A DNA stretch of 5,324 nt from an uncultured Paraprevotella sp. (lineage in GTDB: Bacteria; Bacteroidota; Bacteroidia; Bacteroidales; Bacteroidaceae): the NCBI GenBank assembly GCA_900770805.1, contig CAAGLP010000060.1:1-5324 (forward strand), read 5' to 3'. A program made the translations under genes and the position numbers. Shown here piece after piece: positions 1-4,881 of this stretch. The notes below the pieces were generated by a model. The model did not search any database and had not been told where the DNA came from. It was given only the letters and a program-made list of their open reading frames with translations. Every line of letters starts with the position of its first letter. Position 1 is the stretch's first letter.

Positions 1-110
1 GAGGACGAGGGTGTGTTGTCATTGAGGACAGAGGTGCGTTGTCATTGAGGACAAAGGTGTGTCGTCGAGGAGAACAAAAATGCGTTGTCGTGGAGGACAG
101 AAATGGGATA
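1..110. repeat. Degenerate tandem repeat, period about 23 bp, cut by the left window edge
   Basis: Four full copies and one partial copy of a G-rich unit follow each other, starting at 1, 24, 47, 67 and 93. Each opens with GAGGA and most contain a GGTGnGTTGTC core ending in ATT or GTG. Copies 1 and 2 are 23 bp, copy 3 is 20 bp (no ATT tail), copy 4 is 26 bp with an A-rich insertion, and copy 5 breaks off after about 18 bp. Copy identity falls from left to right, so the array decays toward the phosphatase gene. The junction TGTC-ATTGAG-GACA is a small dyad, best at 39-54 where the arms are TTGTC and GACAA. The unit length is not a multiple of three and varies, which argues against a coding repeat. 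The array lies immediately downstream of the leftward phosphatase stop codon; no ordinary terminator hairpin is visible there. Its function is unknown and it probably continues to the left. Confidence 0.8.
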
Positions 111-111
111 C

Positions 112-942
112 TTAAAAGAAAGATATATTGCGTTTTGATAACGTTTCAAAAACTTGGGCGAGACCATCTTCTACAGAAGGTGGAGCTACGATATCAGCTA
201 GCTGACGTACATCGGGATGAGCATTGCCCATTGCTATACCAATGGAAGCAAGACGTATCATGCTCATATCGTTGTGACCATCGCCAGCTGCAATGAGGTG
301 ATGATAAGTAAGGTCGAGATGATCAAGCAAACGCACGAGAGCATCGGCCTTATCAATACCACGACGTACTATTTCCAAAAAATAGGCTTCACTAAGATAT
401 GCATCGGCAATGCCATATAGACGGGCAGAAACCTCGCGCTGCAACGCAGGCATTTCGCATGGATCACCTGTGATAATGCATTTAGGCAAAGGACGGGGCA
501 GAGTCATGAAGTCCAGAACCTCGCGAACAGGCATACCATTGCGCTGGTGCGACACCTGTACATAAGGGTCGGAGGCGTTCTCCGTGCAAATCTCATCGCC
601 GACATAGGTCAGCATAGTATGCCCGGAACGTCGTCCGCACTCAACTACCACCGGCAAAGCCTCATCGGGCAAACTGGCAGTATATAACATCTTGTTTGTA
701 GAGTAGTCAATCAGCACACCCCCATTATATCCTATTATATAGCCACCAAACTCATCCATCCCTAATAATTCTGCGACGGGGCGTATACCCAAAGGAGGAC
801 GACCAGATGCGATGCACAATATCATACCATCACGTTGAAGTCTCTTTACTACTTCTACTGTACGAGGCGATATCGTACCATCTGGTCTGGCAAGAGTGCC
901 GTCCACGTCAAGAGCTAATAGCAACGGGGAATTGTGTTTCAT
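112..942 (-). CDS. Cof-type HAD-IIB family phosphatase
   Basis: Predicted cytosolic, Mg2+-dependent phosphatase of the haloacid dehalogenase superfamily, Cof/YidA-like subclass IIB, 276 residues, the usual length for the group. All four HAD motifs are visible: motif I DVDGT at residues 12-16, with nucleophile Asp12 and acid/base Asp14; motif II Ser46 in ASGRP; motif III Lys198 in GIDKADAL; motif IV GDGHND at 220-225, whose aspartates bind Mg2+. The stretch between motifs II and III (about 85-190) is the C2 cap that sets substrate choice. Family members hydrolyse sugar phosphates, FMN, pyridoxal phosphate and similar small phosphates; the substrate cannot be read from this sequence. The ATG at 942 puts motif I 11 residues in, as is typical, and is preceded by an A-rich leader, not a Shine-Dalgarno site. 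It is the last gene of the leftward group, 79 bp after the methyltransferase stop. No TAnnTTTG box was found in that gap, so read-through from upstream is likely. It is bracketed by two unrelated tandem repeats (1-110 and 956-1000). Confidence 0.93.
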   Translation of the reverse strand: MKHNSPLLLALDVDGTLARPDGTISPRTVEVVKRLQRDGMILCIASGRPPLGIRPVAELLGMDEFGGYIIGYNGGVLIDYSTNKMLYTASLPDEALPVVVECGRRSGHTMLTYVGDEICTENASDPYVQVSHQRNGMPVREVLDFMTLPRPLPKCIITGDPCEMPALQREVSARLYGIADAYLSEAYFLEIVRRGIDKADALVRLLDHLDLTYHHLIAAGDGHNDMSMIRLASIGIAMGNAHPDVRQLADIVAPPSVEDGLAQVFETLSKRNISFF

Positions 943-955
943 ACTTTAGTTTTTT

Positions 956-1000
956 CGGAGTAGTCGGAATAAACGGAGAAGTCGGAATAGTCGGAGGGTG
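956..1000. repeat. Five 9-bp tandem repeats in the methyltransferase-phosphatase spacer
   Basis: Five consecutive 9-bp units start at 956, 965, 974, 983 and 992: CGGAGTAGT, CGGAATAAA, CGGAGAAGT, CGGAATAGT and CGGAGGGTG. The CGGA core is invariant, position 5 alternates G/A and the last three bases vary. The array fills more than half of the 79-bp gap between the SpoU methylase stop and the phosphatase start. On the minus strand, the transcribed one, it reads as TCCG-containing pyrimidine-rich units ending about 13 bp before the phosphatase ATG, so it would lie in that gene's mRNA leader. A 9-bp period is compatible with a coding remnant, but no gene is supported here. It resembles a microsatellite-type expansion; its role is unknown. 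Confidence 0.85.
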
Positions 1001-1021
1001 GGCTCAGATTTCGTTCATCGC

Positions 1022-1825
1022 TCAACTTCTCTTTCTCAGTTCCCAGAACGCCACGCTGGCTGCCGCTGCCACATTGAGCGAATCCACACCATGAGCCATC
1101 GGTATCTTAACCACAAAATCGGCGGCCTTGATTGTTTCGTTGGGCAATCCTTCACCTTCCGTTCCCATAATGATGGCCAGGCGATCCTGGGCATGCAGGA
1201 TGGGGGCATCTATACCTATGCTCCTGTCTTCCAATGCCATGGCACAGGTAGCAAATCCCAAGTTGCGCAATTGGGAGTAGTCATCCAACCACGCCCAAGG
1301 AACAAGGAACACACTACCCATGGAGACACGAATGGCACGTCTGTTCCAAGGGTCACAACTGGAGCGAGTCACAAGCACGGCATCCATACCCAAGGCTGCA
1401 GCACTACGGAAGATTGCGCCTATGTTTGTTGCATCAACAACGCCATCTATAACCACGACGCGATGAGCATTGGCAAGGACTTGATCCAAGGTGCTCTCCG
1501 CTGGTCGGTGCATGGCACAGAGCACACCACGCGTAAGGGTGTAACCGGTGAGACCTGCCAAGAGTTCGCGACTACCGGTATATATATCCACCTGCTGTTC
1601 TTGCAAGCGTGCCACAATATCTTTGGCATCACCCACGATGTGTTTCTCCTCGCACAACAACGACAAAGGGCGGTATCCGGCATCCAACGCAACACGGATT
1701 ACCTTGGGACTTTCTGCAATAAAAACTCCGCGCGAAGGATCAAGTCGATTACGCAACTGAGCCTCTGTGAGTCGGCTGAACACTTGCACCCTTGGGTCGT
1801 CAATATCTGTTATCCTTGTTATCAT
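1022..1825 (-). CDS. SpoU/TrmH-family RNA 2'-O-ribose methyltransferase
   Basis: Predicted S-adenosylmethionine-dependent 2'-O-methyltransferase of rRNA or tRNA, SPOUT superfamily, 267 residues. The N-terminal part (about 1-110) resembles the substrate-binding domain of this family (FIAESPKVIRVALDAG at 35-50). The catalytic SpoU domain follows with its three motifs: motif I at 127-140 (DGVVDATNIGAIFR; conserved Asn134 and Arg140), motif II at 165-177 (IRVSMGSVFLVPW), and motif III at 217-255 (IMGTEGEGL, then IPM, ending in SLNVAAAASV with Asn251). Motif III forms the knot that binds the cofactor. RlmB, TsnR and TrmH-like enzymes share this plan, so the exact target nucleotide is undetermined. 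The frame is open further upstream to 1996, but that would place 57 Trp-rich, non-family residues inside the preceding gene. The ATG at 1825 gives a normal N-terminus 10 bp after the oxidoreductase stop. No Shine-Dalgarno is evident. It is the second gene of the leftward operon and probably translated from its mRNA. Confidence 0.92.
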   Translation of the reverse strand: MITRITDIDDPRVQVFSRLTEAQLRNRLDPSRGVFIAESPKVIRVALDAGYRPLSLLCEEKHIVGDAKDIVARLQEQQVDIYTGSRELLAGLTGYTLTRGVLCAMHRPAESTLDQVLANAHRVVVIDGVVDATNIGAIFRSAAALGMDAVLVTRSSCDPWNRRAIRVSMGSVFLVPWAWLDDYSQLRNLGFATCAMALEDRSIGIDAPILHAQDRLAIIMGTEGEGLPNETIKAADFVVKIPMAHGVDSLNVAAAASVAFWELRKRS

Positions 1826-1835
1826 AGCAATTTGT

Positions 1836-3005
1836 TTATTCGTTGAAACGATTAGCCACGGCACGTGCCACTGTATCGGCCATAGTCCATGCAGCCTGCA
1901 GATTGAAACCTCCTGTAACGCCGTCCACATCGAGTACTTCACCGGCAAAGTATAGGCCAGGACGAGTTTTGCACTCCAAGGTGTTGGACTCGACACTGTG
2001 CAGGCTTACGCCACCGGCCGTCACAAACTCCTCTTTATGAGGAACACGACCTGTAATCTGGTACATATCAGAAGTTAGAACACTGGCAAGACGGTTCATC
2101 TGCTTGCGCCCCACCCCACTCCATCGCATATCGTGACCTATTCCGGCACGGGACAAAAGAAACTCCCAATGACGAGATGTCAGTTGACTAAGATGTGTAT
2201 TGCACACCAGTTTCTGTCCGTTACCAGAAGACATGGCATATAGAAGTTCTATGGCCTCTGCTTCTGTAGTATCGCCCAACCAGTTCATCACTAACGGTGC
2301 ACGATATGACTGTTCTGCCAAGTAACGTGCCGCATATGAGGAAAGACGCAGTATGCATGGGCCCGACAGACCATTATGCGTGATTAGCGTTATGCCATCG
2401 GCACGAAACTTTGTTCCTCCCAACGAAGCAACGCTGTTTTCCACCAACGCACCACTCAATTGTTCCAGTCCTGTAGGCTCCAGACGAAACGGGAAAAGCG
2501 AGGGAACTGGAGATATAATCTCAACACCAGATTGTTCCAACCAGGAGAAATCTCTTGCCCCTCCGGTAGTAACCACTATGGCATTAAAGTCCTGCAAATC
2601 TTCCAGTCTCGTCCTACATCCGCACCGTATATCCAAGCCGTCACGAAGTACACCCACAATTTCCATAGCCCTTTGGCTTTGGGGAAAGACACATTCATCC
2701 TCCTGAGTGACAAGACGCACGCCATGTTCTTCGAACCATGACATAGTGTCCCATTGATTCCAAGAGTACATAAGGCGTTTCATCAACTGATGGCCACGGG
2801 GATAAACATCCCGCAGATTATTAACCATCTGGAAAGAGTTGGTAAGGTTGCATCGTCCACCTCCGGTAATAGCAACCTTCTTCAACGGACGATCCTGAGC
2901 CTCAAAAAGCACCACCTCCACATCCGCACACAATTCCTGTATCCTCTGTGCAGCAAAGCATCCTGCAGCACCTGCTCCCACTATGGCAATCGTTCTCCTG
3001 TGCAT
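1836..3005 (-). CDS. HI0933/YhiN-like NAD(P)/FAD-dependent oxidoreductase
   Basis: Predicted cytosolic flavoprotein of the HI0933-like family (YhiN, BaiN), 389 residues, near the usual 390-420. The N-terminus carries the FAD-binding Rossmann motif GAGAAG at 10-15, preceded by the beta-strand TIAIV. The family signature KKVAITGGGRCNLTN is at 42-56, LFPFRLEPTGLEQLSG at 170-185, and HNGLSGPCIL at 210-219. Near the C-terminus EFVTAGGVSL (326-335) and LYFAGEVLDVDGVTGGFNLQ (351-370) complete the flavin site. Some relatives have been linked to bile-acid reduction in clostridia, but the substrate of most members, including this one, is unknown, so I give no symbol. The frame stays open to 3116, but the 37 extra residues are not family-like and lie upstream of the promoter box at 3010-3017; the ATG at 3005 is preferred. 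It is the first gene of the leftward operon, reading into the methylase after 10 bp. The predicted transcript would have almost no 5' leader. Confidence 0.93.
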   Translation of the reverse strand: MHRRTIAIVGAGAAGCFAAQRIQELCADVEVVLFEAQDRPLKKVAITGGGRCNLTNSFQMVNNLRDVYPRGHQLMKRLMYSWNQWDTMSWFEEHGVRLVTQEDECVFPQSQRAMEIVGVLRDGLDIRCGCRTRLEDLQDFNAIVVTTGGARDFSWLEQSGVEIISPVPSLFPFRLEPTGLEQLSGALVENSVASLGGTKFRADGITLITHNGLSGPCILRLSSYAARYLAEQSYRAPLVMNWLGDTTEAEAIELLYAMSSGNGQKLVCNTHLSQLTSRHWEFLLSRAGIGHDMRWSGVGRKQMNRLASVLTSDMYQITGRVPHKEEFVTAGGVSLHSVESNTLECKTRPGLYFAGEVLDVDGVTGGFNLQAAWTMADTVARAVANRFNE

Positions 3006-3009
3006 AATG

Positions 3010-3038
3010 CAAAGGTAGTAAAAAAAAGCACGACACAA
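3010..3038 (-). promoter_or_regulatory. Bacteroidetes-type promoter for the leftward operon
   Basis: On the minus strand 3017-3010 reads TACCTTTG, a full match to the Bacteroidetes -7 consensus TAnnTTTG. A TTG at 3038-3036 lies 18 bp upstream and can serve as the -33 element; an alternative TTTG at 3044-3041 lies 23 bp upstream. The last base of the -7 box is only 4 nt from the oxidoreductase ATG at 3005. If transcription starts 5-7 nt after the box, the mRNA begins at or inside the start codon, so translation would be leaderless or nearly so. The box match is seen in the sequence; promoter activity and start point are inferred. Confidence 0.65.
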
Positions 3039-3081
3039 GGCAAAAGGCCCATTTTCCATCATTCGGAGAGCCTTTTTCTTG
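3036..3081. repeat. Imperfect inverted repeat mirroring the two -33 regions
   Basis: The left arm 3036-3048 (CAAGGCAAAAGGC) is nearly the reverse complement of the right arm 3070-3081 (GCCTTTTTCTTG); it pairs apart from one mismatch and one extra base, with 21 bp between the arms. Read outward from the centre, both promoters therefore begin with the same block, GCCTTTT-(GC or T)-CTTG, whose final TTG is the proposed -33 element in each direction. It may be a shared upstream promoter element, a regulator site, or a chance AT-rich similarity. Confidence 0.5.
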
Positions 3082-3109
3082 CATTTATACCAATAAATGC
3101 GTAATTTTG
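3079..3109 (+). promoter_or_regulatory. Bacteroidetes-type promoter for the trmD operon
   Basis: TAATTTTG at 3102-3109 matches the -7 consensus TAnnTTTG, and a TTG at 3079-3081 lies 20 bp upstream as the -33 element. The box ends 9 bp before the trmD ATG at 3119, so the expected start point (about 3114-3117) leaves a leader of only a few nucleotides and no room for a ribosome-binding site. No second TAnnTTTG box was found between trmD and the two following genes, so this is the only visible promoter for all three. The match is direct; activity is inferred. Confidence 0.68.
3081..3100. promoter_or_regulatory. Candidate operator palindrome within the trmD promoter spacer
   Basis: A perfect 8-bp inverted repeat, GCATTTAT (3081-3088) and ATAAATGC (3093-3100) around ACCA, fills the space between the -33 TTG (3079-3081) and the -7 box (3102-3109). 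It lies upstream of both expected transcription starts, so it would act as DNA, not as an RNA hairpin. The position is where a dimeric repressor would block RNA polymerase, but no regulator gene is identified in the window apart from, speculatively, the 81-residue protein of the operon. Chance occurrence in AT-rich DNA is possible. Confidence 0.45.
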
Positions 3110-3118
3110 CCAACAAGT

Positions 3119-3829
3119 ATGAGAATAGACATCATAACCGTGTGCCCCGAACTGGTGCTTCCCTTCACTGAAGAAAGCATAGTGGGACGTGGTCAAAAGA
3201 AAGGATTAGTAGAAATACATGTACACAATCTACGCGACTACTCCACTAATCGTTGGAGACGTGTAGACGACTATCCCTTTGGCGGTTCTGCTGGCATGGT
3301 AATCCAGTGCGAGCCCGTGGACTTGTGCATCTCCAAACTTATGAGCGAGAGGCATTACGACGAAATTATCTTCACTGCCCCCGACGGAGAACAGTTTGAC
3401 CAACCCATGGCCAACGAACTCTCGCTGAAGGAGAATATCATCATCCTGTGCGGACACTATAAGGGTATAGACTACCGTATACGCGAAAGACTGATAACAC
3501 GCGAAGTGTCCATCGGTGATTATGTGCTGACAGGAGGAGAACTGGCCGCAGCTGTAATGACAGATGCCATAGTGCGTATTATCCCCGGAGTAATCGGCGA
3601 CGAGCAATCGGCTCTGTCGGACTCCTTCCAGGACAATCTACTTGAAGCCCCCGTATACACACGCCCACGAGAATACAAAGATTGGGGGGCTGTGCCCGAC
3701 ATACTACTCTCTGGACACGAAGCCAAGATAAAGGAGTGGGAATTGGAGCAATCCCTAAAACGTACGAAAGAACGTCGTCCCGACCTATTGGGCATCGAGC
3801 CATCCTGCAAGAAACGTAACAAGAAATAA
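3119..3829 (+). CDS. trmD: tRNA (guanine37-N1)-methyltransferase TrmD
   Basis: TrmD uses S-adenosylmethionine to methylate N1 of G37, next to the anticodon, in tRNAs that read CNN-type codons, which prevents +1 frameshifting. It acts in the cytosol as a homodimer. The 236-residue protein shows the whole family plan: RIDIITVCPELVLPF at 2-16, the Bacteroidetes form DYPFGGSAGMVIQ at 51-63, CGHYKGIDYRIRE at 111-123, the trefoil-knot cofactor loop SIGDYVLTGGELA at 131-143, and SALSDSFQDNLLEAP at 164-178, where Asp168 aligns with the catalytic Asp169 of E. coli. A short Lys-rich tail (231-236) ends the protein. The frame also opens at a TTG at 3107, but that codon overlaps the -7 box; the ATG at 3119 starts directly with the family N-terminus. 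It is the first gene of the rightward operon, 20 bp before the kinase. In E. coli and relatives trmD usually lies with rpsP-rimM-rplS; that context is absent here. Confidence 0.97.
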   Translation: MRIDIITVCPELVLPFTEESIVGRGQKKGLVEIHVHNLRDYSTNRWRRVDDYPFGGSAGMVIQCEPVDLCISKLMSERHYDEIIFTAPDGEQFDQPMANELSLKENIIILCGHYKGIDYRIRERLITREVSIGDYVLTGGELAAAVMTDAIVRIIPGVIGDEQSALSDSFQDNLLEAPVYTRPREYKDWGAVPDILLSGHEAKIKEWELEQSLKRTKERRPDLLGIEPSCKKRNKK

Positions 3830-3849
3830 CCATAGATACCACCCCACCT

Positions 3850-4467
3850 ATGAAAAACCTCTACATCATTGCCGGTTGCAATGGAGCCGGCAAAACCACA
3901 GCCAGTTACACCGTCCTACCTGAAATGCTGGGATGCCGCGAGTTCGTCAATGCCGACGAGATAGCACGCGGACTCTCACCATTCAACCCCGAAGGTGCGG
4001 CCATACAGGCTGGACGACTCATGATTGAGCGAGTGCTCCAACTGATGAAGGATGGGCAAGACTTTGCCTTTGAAACTACACTGGCTACACGCTCATATAT
4101 AAAACTGATTAAGAAAGCGCAAAGCGTAGGATACTTCGTTACCCTACTCTTCTTCTCGTTGCCCACACCAGAACAAGCTGTTAAGCGTGTGGCACGACGC
4201 GTAAGCCAAGGCGGACACAACATCCCTCTGGATGTAATATACCGCAGATACGACGCCGGACTGAAAAATTTCTTCCAACTCTATATGCCTGTAGTGGATT
4301 TTTGGTCACTCTACGACAACAACACATGTCCCACCCAGCGCATAGCCAGTGGATGGCGTAAGGGTGAACGTCTGGAAGTAGCCGAAGTCCAGCGTTTTGA
4401 AGAGATGAAGAAAATATACGGCGAGCCCACAGAGGCAAACGACAATAAGGATAAGAAAGATGAATAA
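3850..4467 (+). CDS. Zeta-toxin-like P-loop kinase (COG4185 type)
   Basis: Predicted P-loop kinase of the zeta-toxin superfamily, 205 residues. Visible motifs: Walker A GCNGAGKTT at 9-17 with Lys15; FVNADEIARGLSPF at 32-45, whose Asp36 is in the place of the substrate-binding acidic residue of zeta toxins; FAFETTLATRSY at 72-83 with Glu75; an Arg-rich lid VKRVARRV at 111-118; and GGHNIPLDVIYRRY at 121-134. Known zeta/PezT toxins phosphorylate UDP-N-acetylglucosamine and block cell-wall synthesis, but many chromosomal single-domain relatives are uncharacterised, so toxicity here is an inference. The C-terminus (194-205) is a charged Asn/Lys/Asp/Glu tail. The protein is cytosolic, with no signal or membrane segment. 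It lies 20 bp after trmD without its own visible promoter or Shine-Dalgarno site, and its last 8 bp overlap the start of the next gene. No epsilon- or PezA-type antitoxin gene precedes it; the small downstream protein is the obvious partner candidate. Confidence 0.88.
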   Translation: MKNLYIIAGCNGAGKTTASYTVLPEMLGCREFVNADEIARGLSPFNPEGAAIQAGRLMIERVLQLMKDGQDFAFETTLATRSYIKLIKKAQSVGYFVTLLFFSLPTPEQAVKRVARRVSQGGHNIPLDVIYRRYDAGLKNFFQLYMPVVDFWSLYDNNTCPTQRIASGWRKGERLEVAEVQRFEEMKKIYGEPTEANDNKDKKDE

Positions 4468-4705
4468 GAATATTATACAGGAAATTCGCGAACTAGTCTC
4501 ACCTATAGAACGCGAAAAGGCTCGCATGGCATTTGAAGGATATCCCAATGAAGAGGAAATCCGACGCCTACGCAAGACAATAGAGAGTGGCATAATTCTG
4601 GCCCAGCAGCGTCTTGTCAACAGAGCAAAGAAGGAGGGTTTCACACTCATCGTTTGTCCTCACGGAGAAATAATGGAAGTGAATCCCAATACCATCGTAT
4701 TCTAA
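4460..4705 (+). CDS. Unrecognised 81-residue protein, possible antitoxin or partner of the kinase
   Basis: I do not recognise this family. The start ATG (4460-4462) overlaps the end of the kinase gene by 8 bp, in another frame, which suggests translational coupling; the A/G-rich AAGGATAAGAAAG just upstream could act as a ribosome site. Residues 1-60 are charged and likely helical, with many Glu, Arg and Lys (about 9-24 and 31-58) and no membrane segment. Residues 61-81 look like a short beta-strand pair around a CPHGE turn (66-70), ending in NPNTIVF. Coding is supported by the tight overlap, an uninterrupted frame, and a following terminator that leaves this as the last gene of the operon. 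A small acidic/basic protein coupled to a zeta-type kinase suggests an antitoxin or regulatory subunit, but the toxin-first order differs from epsilon-zeta and PezAT, and no DNA-binding helix-turn-helix is apparent. It could equally be an accessory factor of the kinase. Confidence 0.75.
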   Translation: MNKNIIQEIRELVSPIEREKARMAFEGYPNEEEIRRLRKTIESGIILAQQRLVNRAKKEGFTLIVCPHGEIMEVNPNTIVF

Positions 4706-4786
4706 AGCGCCTAACAGATGCCGAGTATATCATAACCACAACGCATCATTTCAGGCACTATATTATTACTAAAACACAGCAAACAG

Positions 4787-4843
4787 TTAAACAAACTCAT
4801 CCCCCAACCGCCATAAGGAAGGAGGGGGATGAGTTTTGTTTAA
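4787..4843. terminator. Bidirectional rho-independent terminator between convergent operons
   Basis: The left arm 4787-4805 pairs with the right arm 4824-4843 over 19 bp with a single bulged base; the loop is 4806-4823. The GC-rich core is CTCATCCCCC/GGGGGATGAG (10 bp). It is flanked by AAACAAA on the left and TTTTGTTT on the right, giving a T-rich run after the core on both strands. It follows the 81-residue gene (stop 4705) and, in the other direction, the rnfA stop (4882), so it can end both operons. Confidence 0.85.
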
Positions 4844-4881
4844 GTTAGGGAGGTCATAAAAACACGTCCCTATTATTATAT

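Noticed and set aside
1..110. CRISPR array
   Set aside because: The units abut with no unique spacers and vary in length and sequence; this is a tandem repeat.
39..296. Small plus-strand open frame beginning in the 23-bp repeats
   Set aside because: It runs through the repeat array and then antisense to the phosphatase gene; composition is not protein-like.
998..1846. Long open frame (282 codons) on the plus strand
   Set aside because: It lies opposite the SpoU methylase, which has all family motifs; the translation is His/Cys-rich and resembles no protein family.
1826..1996. Upstream extension of the methylase frame
   Set aside because: The 57 added residues overlap the oxidoreductase C-terminus and are Trp-rich without family similarity; the ATG at 1825 fits the family.
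3006..3116. Upstream extension of the oxidoreductase frame to 3116
   Set aside because: It would cross the promoter box and add 37 residues before the Rossmann strand, which normally begins within a few residues of the start.
3107..3118. TTG start for trmD four codons upstream
   Set aside because: The codon lies within the -7 box and would be upstream of the predicted transcription start.
3281..3292. Internal promoter inside trmD for the kinase (TATCCCTTTGG)
   Set aside because: The gap between TA and TTTG is 4 bases instead of 2, and it lies over 500 bp before the kinase.
4306..4650. Minus-strand frame of 114 codons
   Set aside because: Antisense shadow of the kinase and small-protein genes; it has a hydrophobic patch, but no promoter or family match.
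4654..4848. Plus-strand frame of 64 codons past the small gene
   Set aside because: It overlaps the end of the 81-residue gene in another frame and runs through the terminator hairpin.
4847..4871. Second small hairpin just downstream of rnfA
   Set aside because: Arms AGGGAGGT and ACGTCCCT pair over 8 bp with one mismatch and lack a clean T run; the 4787-4843 hairpin is far stronger.
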